Assembly: GCA_933228675.1 (NCBI GenBank)
Contig: OW121741.1
Location: 36,051,952-36,115,951 of the forward strand
Reading direction: 5' to 3'
Source of the DNA: Stomorhina lunata
Taxonomy: Eukaryota; Arthropoda; Insecta; Diptera; Rhiniidae
DNA length: 64,000 nt
The notes beneath the pieces were generated by a model, which worked only from the letters and a program-made list of their open reading frames with translations, had not been told where the DNA came from and made no database searches. This document shows positions 1-11,400 of this stretch, piece by piece. Both the position numbers and the translations under genes were made by a program. Every line of letters starts with the position of its first letter. The stretch's first letter is position 1.

Positions 1-895
1 CACTGTTGCGCCTTTTGATGATTTACGTGGCAAAAATACAAAATTTGATGGCAAGGTTTTAGAAAGTTAATGGATGAATCATGTAGGGAACTTTCCACTG
101 ATCATAAATCCGAAAAAAAATTTAAATGGGTCAAAGATTGTGGCTGGCAGAGATGCTCAAAGTCGACAACTTTTTGCAAATCGGGAAAAAAGGTGATTTT
201 TAAAAAAATATCTGAAATTTAGAATTCAATTGTAAAAAATATTGCGAATGGATCATAACTTTTTTAGTATTATATTAAAGGTACATCTATGTTGTACTAA
301 AATAAAAGAAAAAAAAATCGTTCAGCTACCCTACTTTTCCGGTAGTGGCCATTTTTCAGACACCCTACATTTAGGACATTTTTGCACATAAAATGGAGGA
401 TATCTAAAAATGGCCAAAAATGGTCTCCTCAATATTTTCTGAGCATATTTACCAGACAGTGCTCTAACTAGTTTTCTAAAATGATCTACCGCCATCTTGC
501 GCTTTTCGAGAAAATTAAAGAAAAGTGTTACAATATCAAAGTAAAAATTCAAAATAATATGATTGAAAGTTAATTCTTTTATACACATATATATGAACAA
601 AACGTTCGACCGATTTTCATGAAATTTAGAATATAGATAAACACTTAGCATGTGTGGGCAATTAACTTTTTCAAAAAGTGGACTAGGAAGGCACTAAGTC
701 CAATAAGTATACACAAGTGATTTTTACAAAAAAAAAGTACTAAATACGTGCCTAAAAATTACCAAAACACAATAATTTAAATTAAATTAAAAAAAAATTC
801 TTGAAATACGAAGAAGGCTGTTACAATTCTATAGCGAAGACGATTATAATTTTGTTTAAATTGGTCAGTAAACAATTTTACTTTAAAGTGCGATA
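1..895. other. AT-rich sequence upstream of the Transib pseudogene
   Basis: No coding sequence is recognised here. The short reading frames are low complexity. The stretch probably includes 5' non-coding sequence of the Transib element that follows. The first seven bases (CACTGTT) resemble a Transib/RSS-type terminal heptamer, but they sit on the window edge and no matching inverted terminus is proven. Confidence 0.4.
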
Positions 896-2873
896 ATGTC
901 ATTTCAGAATTCGGAATTGTTTGAGTTATTCAGAAAGTCACCTAATGAAAATGAATTTCAATTGGTTTTTTTTTAAATTTTTGAAACATTTACCAGGTTA
1001 CCACGAAAAGGTTATTAAAAGTAAATTACACTTTGTTTACTTAAAAATTAATAAAAAAATGAATTGCTTAACACCGCAAGCTACAAAGCTTTATGAAAAA
1101 TAACTTAGACTGGATAAATGAAGTAACCTCTTTTGAGAACATCGAAGAACCACATACATCTTCTAACAAGAGAAGAGGAAGACCTGCGAAAACTGTAATC
1201 GACTGTTCGGAGTACACGAAAAAACGTAAGCTTCAAAATGCAACAAAAAATATATCTACATCTAATCTTCCAGAAGCATTATGCCTTAAGTATGTAAAAG
1301 ATAAAGATAAATCAAGATCTTACGTTACTAAAGCTGTGGAGCTTGCAAGCCCAGTTCGACTGCAAAGGATTAAAGAGAGTATTCCAACTCCTCCAAATGC
1401 TTTACCCACAAAGTATAGCATAGAGGAAGTCTTGGCGTTATTTATGGACTTGGGATTATCAAAAGAAAAATACAATATTTTACGAACCTCTTTAAAGAAT
1501 CATAATGTGAATATTCTTCCTGGATACAAAGAAGTTACATCCGCCAAAAAAGAAGCAGTACCACCTAATATAAATGTTACAGAAGAATCGGTAGAGGTTA
1601 AACTGCAAGACTTAATGGATCATACAGCCAAACGCCTTATCCAAAGTTTGCCTGAGAAGGAAGCAGTATTACTTGCAGATAAGCTTACACTTATAAATAA
1701 GTGGGAATGTGATGGATCATCCGGTCAAAGTGCTTACAAACAAATAATATCGACAAATGACACAACTATTACAGATGCAAACATGTTTATGGCTTCTGTA
1801 GTTCCTTTACGCCTTAGAAGTGAAATCTCTGAGCATTGGAAAAATCCTCGCCTATCATCAGTTCATTTTTGACGTCCGATATCCTTTACTTTCGCAAAGG
1901 AGTCTCCTGAAATAATCAAATCTACAGTAAACGATATAAAAAAGCAAATTTCTGAACTAAAGCCGTCTGTTATGAAGAATGGAAAAACTGTTTTCGTTGA
2001 TTATGAATTTTGTCTTACAATGATCGATGGTAAAGTGTTAAATGTAATAACAGATACTTCGTCAACTTTGAAGTGCGCGATTTGCAAAAAGTCACAGAAA
2101 GACTTTTGATGATGCAAGTGATGATCAAAACTATGAATATGGAATTTCTCCGTTACATGCCAGAATTAGGTGCATGGAGTTTATTTTAAAACTAGCGTAT
2201 ACGTTACCGCGAGAAGACGAATGTTTCGGTAAGGATGTAACACCAAAAGAAAAACTATCTGCTTGAAAAAAAAATAATACAAAATGAATTTTTAAAGGAG
2301 CTTGGACTGAAAATAGACTGCCCAAAACAGGGGTATGGAAATACTAATGATGGCAATATGTCCAGAGCATTTTTTGAAAATGATGAGGTAACAGCTCGAA
2401 TTACTGGGGTCGACAATCATATTATAAAAAGATTGGCAGTTATTCTAAATGTTATAAGCTGTAAAGAAATCGTAAACGGTCCAAAGTATCATGATTATGC
2501 ATTGAAAACTGCCCAACTTTTGGCTAAAAAGTATCCTGACAAAAAACTTACTCCTACGGTCCATAAGATTTTGGCTCATGGCAAAAATCTGATTGAATAT
2601 CAAAGCTTACCTATTGGAGAATTATCGGAAGAAGCCCAGGAATGCAGAAATAAAGATTACAAACACTTTAGATACACAAATACTTGCAAAATTTCACGGA
2701 TTAGACAGAATGAGGACCTTTTCAATATGTTGGCGGCCTCCTCAGACCCACTTATTTCATCATGCAGACATGTAAGATCTCGAAAGGATTTGGAGGAACA
2801 TAATTATAGTCCCGAATTGTTAAGTCTATTAGATATCGCTCCCAATGTCAATGCATATTTTAGAAATAATTAA
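896..2873 (+). pseudogene. Decayed Transib (RAG1-related) DNA transposon transposase
   Basis: Transib transposases are DDE enzymes that cut and paste the element and are related to the RAG1 recombinase core. From an ATG at 896 the reading begins MSFQNSELFELFRKSP. It covers about 659 codons to a stop at 2873, close to the usual Transib length. Family signatures are clear: CDGSSGQSAYKQ with the first Asp near 1711, WKNPR..S before 1870, LTMIDGKV with the second Asp near 2026, a Cys-x2-Cys (CAIC) near 2070, then YGISPLHARIRCMEF, GNTNDGN, VHKILAHG and LSEEAQECRNKD, which carries the likely catalytic Glu near 2628. It is dead. There are frame changes in a T run near 970, an A run near 1100, an extra T near 2106 and an A run near 2270, and a TGA replaces an expected Cys codon at 1870. 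AATAAA follows the stop. The family assignment rests on remembered family motifs, not on a search. Confidence 0.88.
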
Positions 2874-3639
2874 CTAATAAAAAAAATTATACCTACAAGT
2901 TTTACTTTTTTTATTTTCGTGAATCTTCTGATTTTTTATCTTCTGATTATTTTTTTATTTATATGGCATAAAAAAATTTCCAGGATTATTTAACGAAAAA
3001 TGGTCCTGTCTTTTCATCAAGATAAATAAAATAGTTTGGTCAAAAGGAAATAGGATAGGGCATGGGTGAGTTCCTCTGCCTATGCAAGGAAAATACCTTT
3101 TGCACTTGCACTGTATATTCAAAACTTTTCAAACTAGTGTCTACGGACTTTTTTGAAATTTTTCTTACCATTAAGTGCATTTCCCAAAAAAAAAAAATTA
3201 CAGGATCGGAGCAAGGTGTGATGTTTTCCCCGTACAAGAAATAGCTAGGAGCACTTGGTGATTTACGACAACTTAGTTTTAATTTCGAAAAGTCAAGTTT
3301 ATTAAACTATTTAGTAGGGATATGTAATATACAAAAAAACGAAAATAGGGATTATTTATTAATCAAATATAAAATAACTCTTACTTAAGTACTAAACTGT
3401 GCTAGAAATGTATAATTGCGATACGAATAATATTTCGTTACGAAAAAAACGCATAGAATTTATACCAGAAAAATTTTCAAGATTTGACTGTAATTTTTGT
3501 AGCACTGTGTAATGGCATCAGCATCTAGTGAACACCGTCTGAAAGCCTAAGGTGTTTTGTTTGAACATCGTTTTAATTTTTTAAAATTCCTTTATTACTT
3601 CAGAAGATATGATTTTTGCAACGAAAAAAGTCAAAAGGC
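2874..3639. other. AT-rich sequence downstream of the Transib pseudogene
   Basis: It begins with an AATAAA-type signal just after the transposase stop. No other gene is seen; the frames at 3040-3244 are low-complexity chance ORFs. A CACTGTG heptamer at 3503-3509 could mark the 3' end of the Transib element, but this is weak. Confidence 0.4.
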
Positions 3640-3985
3640 CCCACTGTGCGCCGTCCTGTTGGAACCACATGTCCTCCAATTCTATATCATCCAATTGGGG
3701 AAAAAATATTCGGTTATCTTTTTTCGGCATGCAATGATGTCTCATGAAGTACGTGTGGATTGCTGCCTGACCAATGACTCATATTATGTTTATTGACGAA
3801 GTCATTTAGCCAGAAATTAGCCTCATAGCTGAAGATGATTTTTCTCTCAACGTTGAGGCCACAGACTCCGAATTTCGGTAGTTAATTTTACTACTTTTGA
3901 CTCGTATATCTTTCTATTATGAAATGACAAACCTTACTGAAGATTAATATCAAAAGAGCAGCAAGAAATATGGCGTCGTCTGCTG
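3640..3985 (-). pseudogene. Internally deleted mariner (DD41D-like) transposase relic
   Basis: Read on the minus strand, 3640-3720 encodes a diverged version of the transposase segment that ends in FQQDGA, the second catalytic Asp region. It is preceded by a PQLDD-like stretch, as in the better copies at 4573 and 55910. Sequence at 3785-3890 resembles the SDEAHF/NGYVN region. Sequence near 3920-3975 resembles the start region of the DD41D element (ATGAAATGRCAAACC). Large parts between these blocks are missing and frames are broken. It is an old fragment of the same or a sister family. Confidence 0.65.
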
Positions 3986-4572
3986 TCCCTTTCCTTGTAC
4001 TTTTGTAGCGTCCCTTAATACTTTTTTGATTGGACCTTAAAAGTTTGTAAGATAAATATTTCCAGATTATACAAATATTAGTAGATTTACATTACATACC
4101 CACATCTACTGGAATTATGTGAACGAAAAATATAAAATCAATAAAACAAAATTTGAAACTTAAATCATACTCGATTTATTTGGAAAAATTTTGGAAATAG
4201 CTTTTAAAAGGAAAACTACATTTTTAACGCTTCTTAAATTTCTATGTATAACTTTATTTAAAACTAGGTTAAATCTTAAAATAAGTAAGTAGTTTAGCTA
4301 AAGAACAGCAAACAAAGCACTTGGCTCAATTTAATATTTATCCCAATTAGATCTTGTTCCAAAGGTGTTTTCCACGACATGGTTAACTTCTGTTATAACG
4401 GAGGATTCATCTAAAAATAGAAAAAAAAAACTCAGTTAGATGATCATACTATGTAAAGCATTCTAGGTGGTCGTCTTAATGAATTATAAGTATTTATTAC
4501 AATTTAAAATTTTAAAAGATTTGTTAAATCGTAACATGCTTTTGCTATCAAATTACTTTTTAGTTGCTTCTA
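3986..4572. other. AT-rich spacer
   Basis: I see no gene, RNA or clear repeat. The last two bases before the next element are TA (4571-4572), the target-site duplication of mariner copy A. Confidence 0.5.
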
Positions 4573-5857
4573 ATGGGTGTTTTTTTTAGAGGTATAGAAC
4601 TTCGAATTGAAATAAAACACAAGAAAATCGTTTTAATGTCCATCAATTTGGCTTTATTGGAAGGATAATTTTATGCCATTAATGTTTAAATATGATACAT
4701 GTGGCCGCCGCGGCTGGCTCGAATAAAGCTAATTCTACAGGTCCAATTTTCAACTACTTTTCCGAGCATATGGGGCCGTATGTTGGCAATAACGCCACGA
4801 ATGTTGGCTTCCAAGTCCCCTAACGTTTCTGGTTTGTTGGCGTAGACGAGCGACTTCACATATCCCCAAAGAAAATAATCCAGTGGTGTCAAATCGCACG
4901 ATCTTGTCAGGTCCATTCCGCGAAATTATGCGCTCATCGAATGTTTCCTTCAATAAATCAATTGTGACGTGCGCTGTGTGGCATGTAGCGCCGTCTTGTT
5001 GGAACCACAACTCATCCACATTCATGCCATCCAATTGGGGAACAAAATAGTCGGTTATCATGGCTCTATACCGGTCTCCATTTATGGTAACTGACTCTCC
5101 AGCATTATTTCGAAAGAAGTATGGCCCAATGACTCCACCAGCCCATAGAGCACACCAAACAGTCAGTTTTTGTGGATGTAATGGCGTCTCAAGGGTCTCA
5201 TGTGGATTCTCTTCACTCCAAATGCGGCAATTTTGCTTGTTGACGTAGCCATTCAACCAAAAATGAGCCTCATCACTGAACAAAATTTTGCGATGAAAAT
5301 CAGCATCGAGATCAATCTCATTTTCGGCCCATACACCAAAATCACGACGCATTGCATGGTCTCGCGGCTTTAATTCTTGCACAAGCTGGATCTTGTAATG
5401 TCGCAAGCCAAGATCTTTTGCGCAAAATCTTCCATAAATTTGATGGACAAAGCTCCAATTGCTGTGCACGGTGGCGAATCGATTCATTCGGGTCCTCTTC
5501 AACACTTTGCTCTACAGCGACAATTGTTTCTTCGGTGCGCACTGTTCGACGTCGCTGCGGATGCGTATTATCACATAGAGTAAACGTAGTGCGAAAACGA
5601 TCCATGGTTAACCGAATTAATTGCTCTGATGGACGATTATGTCGACCATAAAATGGACGGAGCTTGCGGTAAACTTCGTGAACTGAACCATTATTTTCGA
5701 AATAAATTTGCACGATTTGCAAGCGTTGTTCTTTTGTCAACCTGTTCATGATGAAATGGCAAACCAAACTAAATATCACTTGACAGCTGACAAAATGGCC
5801 GCCAGTTAAAAAAGTGATGCCAACTTAAAGTTCTATACCTCAATAAAAAACACCCGA
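4573..5857 (-). mobile_element. DD41D mariner element, copy A (full length, defective)
   Basis: The element is 1285 bp and flanked by TA at 4571-4572 and 5858-5859. The left end begins ATGGGTGTTTTTTTTAGAGG. The right end, reverse complemented, begins TCGGGTGTTTTTTATTGAGG. Both continue into TATAGAACTT, giving imperfect inverted repeats of about 28 bp. TA duplication plus the encoded transposase places it in the IS630-Tc1-mariner superfamily. Compared with copies C and D it has lost 11 bp in the coding region, has a 1-bp insertion, and has a diverged 3' coding end. Confidence 0.9.
4686..5779 (-). pseudogene. DD41D mariner transposase, copy A, two frameshifts
   Basis: The N-terminal half carries the two helix-turn-helix DNA-binding regions around MNRLTKEQ and RRRRTVRTEE. 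The catalytic half keeps SDEAHF, QQDGATCH and CDLTPLD. An extra T near 5424-5427 (TTTT where copies C and D have TTT) shifts frame after WKILRK. An 11-bp deletion near 4910 removes part of the segment before SCDLTPLD and shifts frame again. The C-terminus reads HMYHI, where copies C and D encode a longer tail. It cannot encode an active enzyme. Homology to the intact copy at 55910-57013 is obvious. Confidence 0.9.
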
Positions 5858-6848
5858 TACTTCATTTGTAAAATTGTATTTCTATTCTGTTTGTAGTATT
5901 CAGGTGATTATTATTCTTAATTTATTCTGTAACATGTGACAGAAGCAAATTTATAACTTGATTTAACGAAAAGCTAGATTTGTAGAGAAGATATTTAAAA
6001 TTAATTTAATTCACTTAATAAGTAAGCAGATATCATTAAGCTAAAAGAAAACAGGTGTTTATTACTTCTTAGATAAGGTTAAAGAGTGTTCCGAATAAAA
6101 GTTGCTTTACTTTTTGAGGCAAAATTTATTTCTCAGCACATCAAATAATATTTGTTTATTATCGGTCGGAAAATAATAGACTTTTTGTATAACAAATCAT
6201 ATCACTGCAGTATAAGTTTTTGAATTTTGAATTTTTTCTTGAATCGTTCTAAATTTTTGATTAAAGTAAAAAAAATATACAAAGTTTTTATATGATTCGA
6301 TTTTTTATTTAAAAGAATATGAAACTATAAAACATACGCTGAAATATCAAAACTTTTAGGCGACAAATATACACTCTAAATCATATGACTAGAACCACTT
6401 AAGTTTCACGTTTTAGCAGGCCATATGTTTTTAAGCATTTCATCTTCTTCTTTGTATCGTAGTAAAGATAATTTTCCTGAGATTGAGGGAACCTATAGCA
6501 CCTTTCCTAGAATTTTTTTAACAATATAAAAAATGAAATATTGATTTAAAATATTTTTGAAATACAAAGTAATAATTTGCAAAGTAGTACCTACAGGGTA
6601 AAAATTGCCTATTTTTCAAAAAAGTTAGAAAAAGGCCAAAAAAATCAATTCTTATGATTAGAACGACTTTGCATTTTTATTTTTTTTTTTCGCAATTAGT
6701 TGGCTTTGATTGGTGAAAATGGGTAAAAAAAAGTATTTTAAGCGAATATTTAATCGAAGTCACTGGGATAAAATATTTAAAAGACACTGAAAACTATGGA
6801 AAAAAACTTCACTAGAAATGACAAAAATCTTGAAAATTGTTCCAAATT
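5858..6848. other. AT-rich sequence without recognised features
   Basis: No reading frame, RNA or repeat that I can support. Homopolymer runs and short AT motifs only. Confidence 0.5.
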
Positions 6849-7000
6849 CTGCACTAACTGTACCGTAAATCAGGACCCGAGCAGGTGTTAAGGCATGTGT
6901 TTCAACAATATCAAGAGCTATTGCAAGCTGTGAGTATCTAAAACATTGGTGCCCAAAATCAGAATGCTTTAGTATTGGTGAGAAAATGAATCAAATTTAA
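6849..7000 (+). pseudogene. Possible Tc1-like transposase DNA-binding fragment
   Basis: One frame near 6875-6960 reads TRAGVKACVSTISRAIASC then EYLKHW. This resembles the second helix-turn-helix of Tc1/Tc3-type transposases (GV.vS.sTI.RAi...GYLK). No catalytic domain can be followed downstream and flanking frames are broken. The match is short and could be chance. Confidence 0.3.
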
Positions 7001-7808
7001 AGGTACAGTAAAACGCAAAAGTTAACGAACGAGTTTTAATAAAATTGTTTTAAAAAAAATTGTTTAAAATAAGAATATTTTTTATTTTAATGAATCTTAT
7101 AAAATTTGTAATCATTATGTAATTCCTCTTTTATCTATTATTTAAATTTTTTCAAATATATATTTTTCTTTTTGGAAGAAATCTAATTTTTGTCATCTAC
7201 ATTATATTTTTGCATATCGCTATCAAAAACACAATAATGTCTTTTGATGACCAGTGCCCTTTAATTGTTTTTAAACACAAAAGGCATTGAGGATTACCAA
7301 AACCATTATTTATCACGAAATGGTAACATCTTTTGTTAATCACTGTTTTTTTTAAAACAATCAAAGCATCCGCATCATGTTTGCCGTCTGAAATACAACT
7401 GAATTCAAAGAGCATAACAAAGTTGTGGGTGTCGCCAATAACACTGCTCTGCAGCCAAATCCTCCTTTTAATAATACTATGTGGACTACATGGATTGATG
7501 CGCTAAACTCAGATCAGTTGTCGGTTTTTTTCCATCAGATCTGGATTTTTTATGGGCGTGGCAAATTTTTCCCCTTAAATTAGTCAGGTACGGAGACCTA
7601 TTTCGTCCTAACTCGAGAACGACTCATCCGATTTTCAAAATTAAAACACTTGAAGATGCATAACAAAATTGCATTTATTTTAGTCTAATATTTAGTTATT
7701 TAGAAATTAATGGAGAAATTTTTTTTTCGTGCAAAATTCATAATTTTTTTTCAGGTTAAAAATGTAATTAAAAAAAAGATAAAGTAAGAGCTACATATCT
7801 TAAGAATT
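7001..7808. other. AT-rich sequence without recognised features
   Basis: The 72-codon minus-strand frame at 7197-7415 has no recognisable domain. Nothing else can be supported. Confidence 0.45.
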
Positions 7809-8039
7809 AAATAAGCTATAAACCATAAAAATCGGTTTAAAAATGTGAATTTTATTACCAATTTACCGATTACCAATTTACCAATTTTTATAAAAAATAC
7901 CGTTGTATTTTAGCTTCATTACCTAATGAAATCTTATGGTCATATGAAAGGTTGGTTGCATTGCAATATTGGGTACCTGCGGTAAATTGGTAATAAAATT
8001 CACATTTTTAAACCGATTTTTATGGTTTATAGCTTATTG
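7809..8039. repeat. Foldback repeat with ~58-bp near-perfect arms
   Basis: The left arm (about 7809-7866, starting AATAAGCTATAAACCATAAA) reappears as its reverse complement at about 7981-8038, ending TATGGTTTATAGCTTATT. The arms include ACCGATTTTTATGG and AATTTTATTACCAATTTACC. The centre is about 115 bp. This is the layout of a short foldback MITE. No coding content and no certain target duplication. Confidence 0.8.
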
Positions 8040-8079
8040 ATACATATCATCTACTTGTTTAATAAAAAGCTGCTTTTGA

Positions 8080-8400
8080 CAGCCCGACACGAACGAAGGT
8101 GTTTAATGCAATGTCTGAGTTTGCCAACCCTAGGAAGTTAAATGTGAACCGATTTCGATGAAATTTTATTACAAATTGTCATCATAGCTATTATAGTTTG
8201 TCATTTATTAGCAAATAAGCGATTAGCGTAGGCGAGGTTATACGAGAGCTATGATCAAATGTTAACCGATTTTACCCAATTTCAATTAAAAAATTTTCTC
8301 AGAGATGAAGAATGTTTTTACTAAGTTTCAGTGAGCTAGCTCCTTTCGTTTAGGCGTTATCGTGATTTCAACAGACAGGCGGACATCGCTCAATCGTCTT
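8080..8400 (+). repeat. Relic of a HINE-like element
   Basis: It contains ATTTCAACAGACAGGCGGAC followed by ATCGCTCAATCG, matching the end of the (GTCY)n core in the long HINE-like copy at 26963-29543. Upstream are the recurring 'aaccgattt.gatgaaattt' phrases of the same family. Neither terminal hairpin is preserved. Confidence 0.5.
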
Positions 8401-8639
8401 AAAATTTAATAAGCATTCAGATTTTTGAGCCAATCAGGGGTGTCATAAAAAATTATTAAAGATAATTATTCGAAGAAAAACTTTCAGTTTTTGCGATGTT
8501 TGTGGTAAAGGTATAAAGAAAACGCTGCTGTTTGGACAAATGAAGCTTGTATACCCCAACATCATGAAATTACCGAATTTCGGACTGGAGAAATGTAATC
8601 TACCTACACCAAGAAAAAAACCACAGCCAATCAAAGGAC

Positions 8640-9070
8640 GATTGTCACTTACATGCGATATTCATTAAATTGCAAGCAAATATGTTGATATGCATTTGCT
8701 TCGCCAGTACCTCCACACAAAGAAAGCCTTACAATTTTCCCCTTTTTTGATATTTTTTATGTTTGTCGATACGGTTCATTGATTTCAAAGACAATAGACA
8801 AAAAGTACCAAAACTTGTTTTTATCTTATTACATGATAAAAAATGCTATGTAAGCTTTTCACCCATCTCTTTGTATTTGAAAGTTAAAGCTAAAAAGTAC
8901 CAAAAATATTTTTTTCTCTTTTTCTCCCCTTTTTTCGAAAAGTACTTACCACTTGTACTGTTATTTTTTATTATTTTTGTAACTGATCGAAACTCGATTT
9001 CAATTTAGGTTCTATTGTTTTCAGTTTGGGAATTATAACGTTATTGAATTTTCCCTTTTTTATCCCCCAC
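8640..9070 (-). repeat. Degenerate repeat rich in AAAAGTACCAAAA
   Basis: AAAAGTACCAAAA occurs near 8800 and 8893, each followed by T-rich CCCCTTTTTT-like stretches. The same vocabulary in reverse orientation (GGTACTTTTTTGA, GGGTAAAAAAGGG) makes up 51255-51830. It is probably a decayed relative of that repeat. No coding evidence. Confidence 0.4.
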
Positions 9071-9341
9071 AGGGCCAAATTTTCAAAAATCTGTTCTTAG
9101 TGGATCTTTAAATCGAAAAAGGCACCAGTTGGCCAGTAATGCCTTTGTTTTAAATTGATAGACCAATTTTGAAATGAAATCTGTTAACTGTAAGTTGCTC
9201 GGTTTATTTCCAATACTAAACCAATAATATTATTTTCTGTGACACATAAAACCAATAGAAAATGTAGCTCGAACATTAATATTGCAATTCATAACACCAA
9301 TTTAATTTTTTTGTCGTTTTCAAAACCACTAAATTCCACTA

Positions 9342-11400
9342 AATGTCGTTCCTCCTAAAAAACGTATATTTTTGTCACGTTTCTCTTCTGATACCTCTTC
9401 TGACCAGATTGATGCTTATATTAAATCGAAGCTAGTGTCTTGTTCTGATATTCATGTCAAAAAGTTTACTTACTCCCAGGCTAGGGATATTATATATTTC
9501 AAAGTATCCGTCCCAGCTGAATTTTTCGACAAAATAAATAATCCGGAATTTTGGCCAAGGTATACCATCGTACGTGAGTACATATTTAATCAAAACCGCC
9601 GTAGTAACAATGTTGCTACTCTTCCTTCTAATGCAGAAACGGAATCAAAAAACTGATTAAAAAATCTGGAAACGGGTTGAATGTTATCTACCAAAATGTC
9701 CGTGGATTAAATTCCAAATTGATAAAGTTATTCAATCAAAGTTATAGTTTTGAACATCATGTAATCGCATTAACTGAAACGTGGTTAAAGACCAAGTCTA
9801 CGATACTGAAATTTTCTGCAATAAATATCAAATTTTTAGGCGTGATAGAGGTGATAATAAAAATGGCGGAGGTGTTCTTATCGCGGTTTCAAATTTTCTT
9901 CAAGCTGAACTTTTAAACGTTGTTCCTGTTACTAATATTGAATTTCTAAGTGTAAAAATTATATTTAAAAAAAAAAATTATATTTGTAACTTGCTCATAT
10001 ATCCCACCTAAATCTGATCAGTCTGTCTATTTTAACCACCTACATGCTATCCAGCAAATAGTAGAACTGGCTAGTGATTCTAATTCCTTTTTCGTACTCG
10101 GAGACTTCAATCTTTCATCTGTTGAATGGAATGCTCAGTCTGATGCTACAAACCTCCTTCCTTTTAAAACAAACTTATGGACTGACGACTTTTTAAATGG
10201 CCTATCGGATCTCTGCCTTTATCAGATTAATAACATTCGAAATGAATTTGGCAAACTGTTGGACTTGGTTTTCGTAAATGATTCAATGGACTGTTATGTT
10301 TCCAGATCGCTACCAATTAGTAATCCTGAAGATTCTTACCACCCTAGAATTAACATTAATAGCTCCATCCAAATATCACCTGTAAATATCAACAGTCACA
10401 TTCCAAATGATGAAATTTATGATTATAAAAAAGCTGATTTCAATGTAATAAATGATTATTTAAGCAATTTTGATTGGACTAAGCTACTGACTATTCCTGT
10501 TCACAATTCGGGAGTTGTTGAAACGATGGTCGAACAATTTGATAGTATTTTAAATGCCGCTATGGCTCTGGGTATTCCAAAAACAAAACCTAAAGTACAT
10601 TCTGGCCCCCCCTGGAGTAATTTTTCTCTTTCAAAACTAAAAAATCAAAAGAATAAGCTGTTTAAAAAATATAAAAAGTCAGGATCTCTACATGATTATG
10701 GATTGTATTCTATTTGCCATGCAGAATATACTAAGCTTGGTAACTCCCTATACAACAACTACTTAAACAAAATGAAAATCAATTTTAAAAAAAATCCTAA
10801 ATCGTTTTACAATTTCGTTAATTCTAAACGAAGGACTCTTGAATTTCCTTCCATTATGAAATATAATAATGTGGAATCTACTGATAATGCTGAGGTAACT
10901 GATCTCTTCGCTGATTTTTTTGCGACTACTTACTCCAAATCTGATTATTGTTCAAATAATAAATACCCGTATGATGTTACCTGCAACCAGTCAATTTCTT
11001 TCCCATGCTTTGACATTTTCGAAATCTTTCATGCTTTAACACGTTTAAAATCATCTACTAAGTCTGGTCCAGATGGTGTACCTAGTGTCGTCCTTATTAA
11101 TTGTGCTGAAAGTTTATCTGTCCCGTTGACAAAATACAATATATTATACAATATGGTTACTTTCCGAAATCTGGAAATAAATGCAATATCTCTAATTACA
11201 GAGGAATAGCTAATTTAAGCACAATTCCAAAATTGTTTGAGAAAATTATTACTGATTACATATGTCATCACGTTTCATCAATTCTTTCACCATATCAACA
11301 TGGATTTCGCAAAAAGCGCTCAACAGTAACTAATCTTTTACATTTTACTACTACAATCAACAAAGGTTTTAACAATGGAGAACAAACTGACGCTGTTTAG
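9342..11400 (+). pseudogene. 5'-truncated Jockey/CR1-group non-LTR retrotransposon (ORF1 end, endonuclease, start of RT)
   Basis: 9342-9656 reads as the C-terminal part of an ORF1 protein, with FKVSVPAEFFDKINN then PEFWPRYTIVREY. ORF2 follows from about 9677. The endonuclease domain shows YQNVRGLNSK, ALTETWLK (near 9770), GGGVLIAV, LGDFNL (near 10096) and LLDLVFVND. The reverse transcriptase start shows KSGPDGVPS (near 11062), NYRGIANLSTIPKLFEKII and YQHGFRKKRSTVTNLL (near 11294). Frame changes occur near 9800 and 10005. An internal deletion plus frameshift near 11135 joins the start of RT to a later segment. TAG at 11398 replaces an expected Tyr codon before TDFSKAFDR, which resumes at 13557 beyond an inserted element. 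The exact clade is not settled. Confidence 0.85.

Noticed and set aside
5060..5651. Plus-strand frames opposite mariner A (similar ones at 50433-51113, 56307-56897, 59241-59539)
   Set aside because: They are antisense shadows of the transposase coding sequence.
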